Source: Neobacillus endophyticus (GTDB lineage Bacteria; Bacillota; Bacilli; Bacillales; Cytobacillaceae). Taken from it: DNA of 64,000 nt. Within the stretch, counting starts at the first letter, position 1, and the number at the start of each line of letters is the position of its first letter. Under the pieces are notes generated by a model. The model ran no database searches. It had not been told where the DNA came from and was given only the letters and a program-made list of their open reading frames with translations. Location of the stretch: the NCBI RefSeq assembly GCF_013248975.1, contig NZ_JABRWH010000001.1, positions 2,934,001 to 2,998,000 of the forward strand, read 5' to 3'. Below are positions 59,057 to 64,000 of the stretch, one piece after another. The position numbers and the translations under genes were made by a program.

Positions 59057-59831
59057 CTGCCCTTTTATGCTTATTTAGAAAGTTGCGAAGGACTGTATTA
59101 AAAGCATCCTTTGCCTCTAATTTGGCAATATGGCCTGTATTCCTGAAAATCACAAACTCGGAGTGGGGAATTTGCTTGTGCATTAAAAGCTGGACCCAAA
59201 CCGGTATGACAGAATCATATTGTCCTCCAATAATTAGGGTTGGAACTTTTATTTGCGAAAGTAATGTTAAATTATTTACTTTTAAACAAGCTTCCATTGA
59301 TTTGAAGTAATATTTACTATTAGGTTGATAGTATTGGTAGAATTTCTCGAAATTTTCCTTAGACCATGAATACAGGCAAACTTTTGCTGCTGTTTCTCTT
59401 AATTCATCGGGTGTTTGATTTTGTGCCCGGGAGTTCCGGTATTTTAAAAATAATTTCCCCAGCCGTTTTGGAGCATAATGAAAAGTGCTTACTAGGAGCA
59501 AGGAGCGGCACATTTGCGGTGCTTGGCGATAAATTTCCTGCGCCACCATTCCGCCCATAGATAAGCCACATATGTGTGCGCTTTCAATCTTAAGTTCTTT
59601 TAATAATGAAATGACATCAAACGCAAAGTTGCTAATCGATATTTCTCCTGGTGAAGTATATTCGCCATGTCCTCGCAAATCGGGGATTATTAAGTCATAC
59701 TGATCGGATAGTTCAAATTGATTTGACCATCCCTCCTTGACCTCACCAAGACCGTGTATCAACACTAATGGTTCACCAGTACCAAGCCGCAAATAAGGAA
59801 TTTCGGAGTAACATTTTTGTGCCTCACTCAA
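59052..59831 (-). CDS. alpha/beta hydrolase, convergent to phaC
   Basis: 259 residues. Oxyanion motif LVLIHGLGEVKEGWSNQFEL, nucleophile Ser in HICGLSMGGMVAQEIYRQAP, Asp in LIIGGQYDSVIP, His in RNTGHIAKLEAKDAF. A helical cap lies between (YHYAPKRLGKLFLKYRNSRA-type region). It could cleave esters, lactones or PHA oligomers. Its place next to phaC makes an intracellular PHA depolymerase or hydrolase conceivable, but it lacks distinguishing features. GGAGGAATGACAATT lies before the ATG. Confidence 0.85.
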   Translation of the reverse strand: MSEAQKCYSEIPYLRLGTGEPLVLIHGLGEVKEGWSNQFELSDQYDLIIPDLRGHGEYTSPGEISISNFAFDVISLLKELKIESAHICGLSMGGMVAQEIYRQAPQMCRSLLLVSTFHYAPKRLGKLFLKYRNSRAQNQTPDELRETAAKVCLYSWSKENFEKFYQYYQPNSKYYFKSMEACLKVNNLTLLSQIKVPTLIIGGQYDSVIPVWVQLLMHKQIPHSEFVIFRNTGHIAKLEAKDAFNTVLRNFLNKHKRAG

Positions 59832-60039
59832 TTGTCATTCCTCCTATTGGTTTTATAAAACTTTCTTTCCATTATTTTTACGGGATATACATATATAAAG
59901 TTCTGGTTAGTTCATTATATAATCAGAGTTGACAGTTTATTACATATAGGTGTAAATTACATGTATAGACAATCATGGGAATGCAGAAAAAAGTGGAAAT
60001 TTTAAAATAAAATAAATGATGGATGAGGAGGAATTGTAA

Positions 60040-60603
60040 ATGGGTGACATGGCAAAGAAAAGTGGACAAGAATTCAGCTGGGAAGGTGCCTTTGGCGCAG
60101 AACGGTTTATTGATGCCTTTTGGAATCAGTATGAACGATCTTTAAATAGTGCCAGGGAGGTTCGTGAGCGGAGAGAAGAAGCATATCTTAAAACAGTGAA
60201 AGAGGTTGTTAAGTTTAATCAAGAATTTAGAAGTTCCCTTGTGAAGCTGTATCAAACCTCTAAAAAGACGAATGATGAGGTAGTGAAAGGTGTATCCAGC
60301 AATCTTCTGAAAAAAGCGGAAGAAAGACAAGTAGTCAGTCATGAACTAACTGATCAATTGGAGGAAGTTTCAAACCGCGCGGAAAAGCTTGCAGCAACGC
60401 CAATTAAAGCAGGCATTAAGCTGGTGGAGCGTTTTGAAACCAATCTTGTTGAAGGCAGCGAAAACTATGTTTACTATGTAAGAGAGCGCCGAAATGGCTG
60501 GCAGCAAGTGACAAACGAATATCTCCAAGCCGCAAGAACTAACCAGAAAAAATTCATTCATCGCCTGGAAGATAGTCTTAAAGTATTCGTAAACACAAAA
60601 TGA
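60040..60603 (+). CDS. phasin-like PHA granule protein
   Basis: 187 residues with GATGAGGAGGAATTGTAA before the ATG. The start FSWEGAFGAERFIDAFWNQY, then ERSLNSAREVRERREEAYLK, KTVKEVVKFNQEFRSSLVKL, resembles Bacillus PhaP (pattern DAFWxxWxxSL...QxE...TL). The remainder is helical (KKAEERQVVSHELTDQLEEV, RRNGWQQVTNEYLQAARTNQ). Phasins cover PHA granules and limit coalescence. It is a separate transcription unit between the hydrolase and des operons. Confidence 0.75.
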   Translation: MGDMAKKSGQEFSWEGAFGAERFIDAFWNQYERSLNSAREVRERREEAYLKTVKEVVKFNQEFRSSLVKLYQTSKKTNDEVVKGVSSNLLKKAEERQVVSHELTDQLEEVSNRAEKLAATPIKAGIKLVERFETNLVEGSENYVYYVRERRNGWQQVTNEYLQAARTNQKKFIHRLEDSLKVFVNTK

Positions 60604-60614
60604 TTATACAAGAA

Positions 60615-60646
60615 AAGCTGCTGGATATTTGTCAGCAGTTTTTTTG
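60615..60646 (+). terminator. rho-independent terminator
   Basis: AGCTGCTG-GATATTTGT-CAGCAG followed by TTTTTTT. Confidence 0.88.
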
Positions 60647-60660
60647 CGTGTTTCCAATAT

Positions 60661-60695
60661 GACATTTATCATGTCGGTGATATGACAGGTATGTC
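60661..60695. promoter_or_regulatory. two DesR-type dyads before des
   Basis: GACA-TTTATCA-TGTC at 60661-60675 and GACA-GGTA-TGTC at 60684-60695. DesR of B. subtilis binds TCATGACA/TGTCATGA-like dyads upstream of des, so these are good candidate sites for the regulator encoded at 62967. Confidence 0.7.
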
Positions 60696-60757
60696 TGCAA
60701 AGGTTATTTTCCTTCTTATATAATTTGAATAATTAAATATGAAGGGAATTCGATGGT

Positions 60758-61765
60758 ATGAATAAAAATCAAAAAGAATTACGAAAGCAAGTATTGCCCT
60801 ATGAGAAATCGAATTTTATAGCCAGTGTTTGGCAATTAATAAATACAATTGTACCATACATTATTTTATGGATATTAGCTTACAAAAGCCTTTCTGTTTC
60901 TAATTACCTTACAATGGGGATCGATGTTGTTGCTGCCGGTTTTTTAGTACGTACATTTATCATCTTTCATGATTGCTGCCACTACTCGTTCTTTAAAAAC
61001 CGAACCGCTAATAAAATTCTTGGAACATTGACGGGAATATTAACATTGTTTCCGTACAGCCAATGGCAGCATGATCATTCTGTCCATCACGCTACGAGCA
61101 GTAACCTAGATAAGCGAGGAACAGGTGATATTTGGATGCTAACTGTAGACGAATATTTGGCATCATCGGATTTTACAAAAGTAAAGTATCGTTTGTATCG
61201 AAACCCATTTGTAATGTTTATACTGGGTCCAATTTACGTTTTCCTTATAAAAAATCGATTTAATCGGAAGGGTGCAAGGCTTAAGGAAAGATTGAATACG
61301 TATCTTACGAACCTGCTTATTGCTGTATTAGGCGTGACACTTTGTTGGGCCATTGGCTGGGAAGCATTTCTATTGGTGGAAGGCCCCATTTTTTTACTCG
61401 CAGGTATTGCCGGTGTTTGGCTTTTTTACGTACAGCACACTTTTGAAGATTCGTATTTTGAAGAAGATAAAGATTGGGAATATGTAAGAGCTGCTGTCGA
61501 AGGAAGTTCCTACTATAAGCTTCCGAAAATTTTGCAATGGCTTACAGGAAATATCGGTTATCACCATGTGCATCATTTAAGTCCGAGGGTACCGAATTAT
61601 ATGTTGGAGCAAGTTCATAATAATACGACACCACTGCAAAACGTTCCAACTATTACACTTAAAACTAGCTTGAGTTCGTTGAAATTTCATTTATGGGATG
61701 AACAGAACAAGAAGTTTATTCGTTTTAGGGACATAAAATTCTTTGCAAATCTGCCAGGATTATAA
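60758..61765 (+). CDS. des: acyl-lipid fatty acid desaturase (Delta5 type, Des)
   Basis: 335 residues; GAAGGGAATTCGATGGT before the ATG. Four membrane helices and three histidine boxes for the di-iron centre: HDCCHYSFF (His71-His75), HDHSVHHATS (His107-His111) and GYHHVHHLSP. The frame RGTGDIWMLTVDEYLASSDF between boxes 2 and 3 is usual for bacterial acyl-lipid desaturases. It introduces a cis double bond into phospholipid acyl chains when membranes stiffen in the cold. desK and desR follow on the same strand, and DesR-like sites precede it. Confidence 0.93.
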   Translation: MNKNQKELRKQVLPYEKSNFIASVWQLINTIVPYIILWILAYKSLSVSNYLTMGIDVVAAGFLVRTFIIFHDCCHYSFFKNRTANKILGTLTGILTLFPYSQWQHDHSVHHATSSNLDKRGTGDIWMLTVDEYLASSDFTKVKYRLYRNPFVMFILGPIYVFLIKNRFNRKGARLKERLNTYLTNLLIAVLGVTLCWAIGWEAFLLVEGPIFLLAGIAGVWLFYVQHTFEDSYFEEDKDWEYVRAAVEGSSYYKLPKILQWLTGNIGYHHVHHLSPRVPNYMLEQVHNNTTPLQNVPTITLKTSLSSLKFHLWDEQNKKFIRFRDIKFFANLPGL

Positions 61766-61833
61766 AGAAAATTCATGAACGTTAAGGTAAAATATAACAT
61801 AAAAGAAGTTCTTCATATAAAGAGGTTGCACTA

Positions 61834-62970
61834 ATGGTAAAAAAATACCTTTCCTTTCAAAAAAGCAACGGGATTGCTCCATATATTTGGACAGTTCTGA
61901 GTATTTTACCGTTTTATTTTATTTTTCAAACTTCCTCCACGACCCGAATCATCGTGGGGATATTACTAACGTTAATCTTTTTTATCCTTTATCGAATTGC
62001 GTTTATATCTAAAGGCTGGCCTGTATATCTATGGACGTTGATTTTGATTGGAATCTCAGTCACAGCAACCAGTCTTTTCAGCTACGTTTATTTTGCTTTC
62101 TTTCTTGCTTATTTTTTAGGAAATATTAAAGATCGTCTTGCCTTTTTTATTTTGTATTTTATTCATTTGTTAAGTACCTCGATCTCTATAAATTACAACA
62201 TAGTTGTTCATGAAAAACTATTCGTTCAGCAGTTGCCCTTTGTCATTATCATTTGGGTCAGTATGATCCTGCTTCCGTTCAGTATATATAATCGGAAGGA
62301 GCGGGGGCAGCTGGAGGAAAAACTTGAGGATGCCAACAAACGAATTGCGGAACTGGTAAAACTGGAGGAACGGCAGAGAATTGCCCGTGATCTTCATGAT
62401 ATTCTTGGACAAAAGCTTTCGCTCATTGGATTAAAAGCTGATTTGGCAGGAAAATTAATTTCGAAAAACCCTGACCAAGCTGAAATGGAGCTAAAGGATG
62501 TACAAAAAACAGCCAGAACGGCGTTAAGTGAAGTCAGAAAGCTGGTTGCATCTATGCGTGGAATTCGCCTAAAAGATGAGTTGCTTCGAATAAAACAAAT
62601 TACCGAAGCAGCTGAAATTCAATTAGAAATTGAAGGCGCCAACACATTAAAATACATCTCATTATTGACTGAAAATATTTTAAGCATGTGTTTAAAAGAA
62701 GCAGTGAACAACGTTGTCAAACATAGCGGGGCAAAGAAATGTTCTATATCCGTTGAACAGTCGTGGAAAGAAGTGACGTTGACCATTCGAGATAACGGAA
62801 AATTCAAAGGAGAAAAAGATCTTCTCACCGAAGGTCATGGATTAATTGGGATGAAGGAGCGGCTTGAATTCATAAATGGAAGTTTGGACCTGCTAACAAA
62901 TAAAGGAACGACTCTCGTTATTCGAGTGCCAAATGATGCGAAAACTGCGAAAGAGGAGGAGAGAAAATGA
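61834..62970 (+). CDS. desK: membrane thermosensor histidine kinase DesK
   Basis: 378 residues; AAAGAGGTTGCACTA before the ATG. Four to five N-terminal membrane helices (residues about 15-165), the thermosensing region in B. subtilis DesK. A coiled-coil linker follows (RKERGQLEEKLEDANKRIAE), then HisKA_3 with the phospho-His in RQRIARDLHDILGQKLSLIG. The HATPase has KEAVNNVVKHSGAKKCSISV and GHGLIGMKERLEFINGSLDL. It overlaps desR by four bases. It activates DesR on cooling or lipid ordering. Confidence 0.94.
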   Translation: MVKKYLSFQKSNGIAPYIWTVLSILPFYFIFQTSSTTRIIVGILLTLIFFILYRIAFISKGWPVYLWTLILIGISVTATSLFSYVYFAFFLAYFLGNIKDRLAFFILYFIHLLSTSISINYNIVVHEKLFVQQLPFVIIIWVSMILLPFSIYNRKERGQLEEKLEDANKRIAELVKLEERQRIARDLHDILGQKLSLIGLKADLAGKLISKNPDQAEMELKDVQKTARTALSEVRKLVASMRGIRLKDELLRIKQITEAAEIQLEIEGANTLKYISLLTENILSMCLKEAVNNVVKHSGAKKCSISVEQSWKEVTLTIRDNGKFKGEKDLLTEGHGLIGMKERLEFINGSLDLLTNKGTTLVIRVPNDAKTAKEEERK

Positions 62971-63566
62971 TTAAAATCGTTATTGCCGAAGATCAAAAAA
63001 TGCTCCTCGGGGCGTTTGGATCACTGCTTAATTTGGAAGAAGATATGGAGGTCATCGGTAAAGCTTCAAATGGAGAAGAGGCTGTTGAACTAGTTAAGAA
63101 GTTAGCACCAGATGTTTGCATTATGGATATCGAAATGCCTGGAAAAAGTGGTTTGGAAGCGGCAGAGGAACTGAAAGATTTTGACTGTAAATTAATCATA
63201 TTAACTACTTTTGCCCGAACAGGTTATTTCCAGCGTGCATTAAAAGCCGGGGTAAGCGGTTATTTGCTAAAGGACAGTCCCAGTGAAGAATTGGCAGGCT
63301 CGATTAGAAGTGTAATGGCAGGCAGGAGAATATATGCTCCAGAACTTATGGATGATTTCTATCTCGAAGAAAATCCATTGACCGACCGTGAAAAAGAAGT
63401 GCTCGAACTTGTTGCGAATGGAAAGAACACAAAAGAAATTGCCGAGGAACTAAGTATTAAAACTGGAACTGTTCGCAATTACATTTCCATTATATTGGAT
63501 AAATTAGAAGTGAAAAATCGAATAGAAGCCATAACACAGTCAAAGGAAAAAGGCTGGTTTAAATAA
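62967..63566 (+). CDS. desR: LuxR-type response regulator DesR
   Basis: 199 residues. Receiver domain with acidic pocket (IVIAEDQKMLL), phospho-acceptor Asp54 (CIMDIEMPGKSG), Thr in ILTTFARTGYFQRAL and Lys in GYLLKDSP. The LuxR HTH is LTDREKEVLELVANGKNTKE, IAEELSIKTGTVRNYISIIL. ATGA overlap with desK. Phosphorylated DesR should bind the GACA...TGTC dyads before des. Confidence 0.95.
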   Translation: MIKIVIAEDQKMLLGAFGSLLNLEEDMEVIGKASNGEEAVELVKKLAPDVCIMDIEMPGKSGLEAAEELKDFDCKLIILTTFARTGYFQRALKAGVSGYLLKDSPSEELAGSIRSVMAGRRIYAPELMDDFYLEENPLTDREKEVLELVANGKNTKEIAEELSIKTGTVRNYISIILDKLEVKNRIEAITQSKEKGWFK

Positions 63567-63569
63567 AAA

Positions 63570-63617
63570 AGAACGTACCATAAGCATTTCATGCTTAGAA
63601 GGTACGTTCTTTTTTAA
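63570..63617 (+). terminator. terminator of the des operon
   Basis: AAAGAACGTACC pairs with GGTACGTTCTTT, with an inner AGCAT/ATGCT pair, followed by TTTAATC. Confidence 0.9.
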
Positions 63618-63663
63618 TCCATAAGCATTGTCAAAATACATTAAATATAACAGCGCCATGATA

Positions 63664-64000
63664 TTAATTTACGGCAGTTTGATATTTATTTAAAAAGTTT
63701 TTTATATATTTATATATCTCATGTGGCCGTTCTTCAGGAAGAGCATGCCCTGTCTCTTTCAAAACGACCAGCTCCGAATTTAATAAATCTTTATTCAATT
63801 TTTCCCCTACTTCAAGTGGCATCGACCGATCATGATCCCCCCAAATTAATAAGCATGGGGTTTTGATTTGATTTAGTATGCTAGAAGGCAAATCCCCTTC
63901 ACGATGACGAATCATTCTGGTTAAGGCGATAAAAATTTCATCTTCTAGAAAAGGCTGCAAGTAACCATTGATCATTTCCTCATTGATGAGCGAATGATCA
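63664..64000 (-). CDS. alpha/beta hydrolase, 5' end outside window
   Basis: The last 112 residues are visible; the frame is open to the window edge, so an internal Met is not the start. Asp of the triad lies in TPCLLIWGDHDRSMPLEVGE and His in LVVLKETGHALPEERPHEIY, the usual C-terminal half of the Abhydrolase_1 fold. The nucleophile elbow is beyond the window. Convergent with the des operon. Substrate unknown. Confidence 0.85.
   Translation of the reverse strand, partial: DHSLINEEMINGYLQPFLEDEIFIALTRMIRHREGDLPSSILNQIKTPCLLIWGDHDRSMPLEVGEKLNKDLLNSELVVLKETGHALPEERPHEIYKYIKNFLNKYQTAVN

Noticed and set aside
59052-59831. Naming the convergent hydrolase phaZ
   Set aside because: The GLSMGG box and fold are common to many hydrolases. 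Known Bacillus intracellular depolymerases are not distinguishable by eye here.

Overview
The window looks like chromosome from a low-GC, endospore-forming member of the Bacillaceae (Bacillus, Neobacillus, Priestia or a close relative). Grounds: AT-rich DNA with strong GGAGG ribosome binding sites and TTG/GTG starts; a class IV polyhydroxyalkanoate (PHA) synthase pair (PhaR and PhaC); a des-desK-desR cold-response desaturase locus; a yknWXYZ operon; and families largely confined to Bacilli (DUF3888, DUF3889, DUF2691, DUF3231, DUF4179 anti-sigma, YutG-type PgpA). I saw no rRNA, tRNA or CRISPR array.

Layout. 1-8.8 kb: an ECF sigma/anti-sigma pair, an XRE regulator followed by a nuclease-like DUF4268-type protein, a VanZ-like protein and a cluster of small secreted or membrane proteins, two of them DUF3888 paralogues. 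8.8-34 kb: a fluid accessory region with an IS110 element, two near-identical 1,355-bp IS3 copies and a third, decayed IS3 element. Between them are mostly single-gene units: MocR/EamA, GNAT, SDR, Old Yellow Enzyme/HxlR, MerR/SDR, ABM and a tyrosine recombinase. There are many broken genes (HIT, DUF2691, DUF3231, an EamA tail and others). A short dispersed repeat with core AATCGGGCGC lies just 3' of many plus-strand genes here, usually joined to a terminator hairpin; I did not find it beyond 34 kb. 34-53 kb: regulated small operons. These are TetR-EmrA-EmrB-like efflux, DoxX, a DUF1259 duplication, Fur-box/FTR1 iron uptake, BlaI-M56 with matching operators at a distant DoxX gene, a 277-bp MITE, PgpA, RpiR with a glycosidase stump, a CuA-type cupredoxin lipoprotein, an aldo/keto reductase and yknWXYZ. 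53-64 kb: a lipid and carbon-storage block with acyl-CoA ligase, SDR, two helical proteins, PhaR, PhaC, two alpha/beta hydrolases, a phasin-like protein and the desaturase operon.

How the genes work together. The PHA block can be read as one operon (53.7-59 kb) that activates fatty acids, supplies or reduces acyl-CoA intermediates, coats granules and polymerises. The neighbouring des operon adjusts membrane fatty acids, and two GACA...TGTC dyads before des fit DesR control. YknWXYZ is a membrane stress or toxin-protection exporter in B. subtilis. FTR1 and its lipoprotein form an iron importer whose promoter carries two Fur-like boxes. The accessory region combines enzymes and their divergent regulators (EamA/MocR, OYE/HxlR, SDR/MerR), with promoter architecture that supports those pairings.
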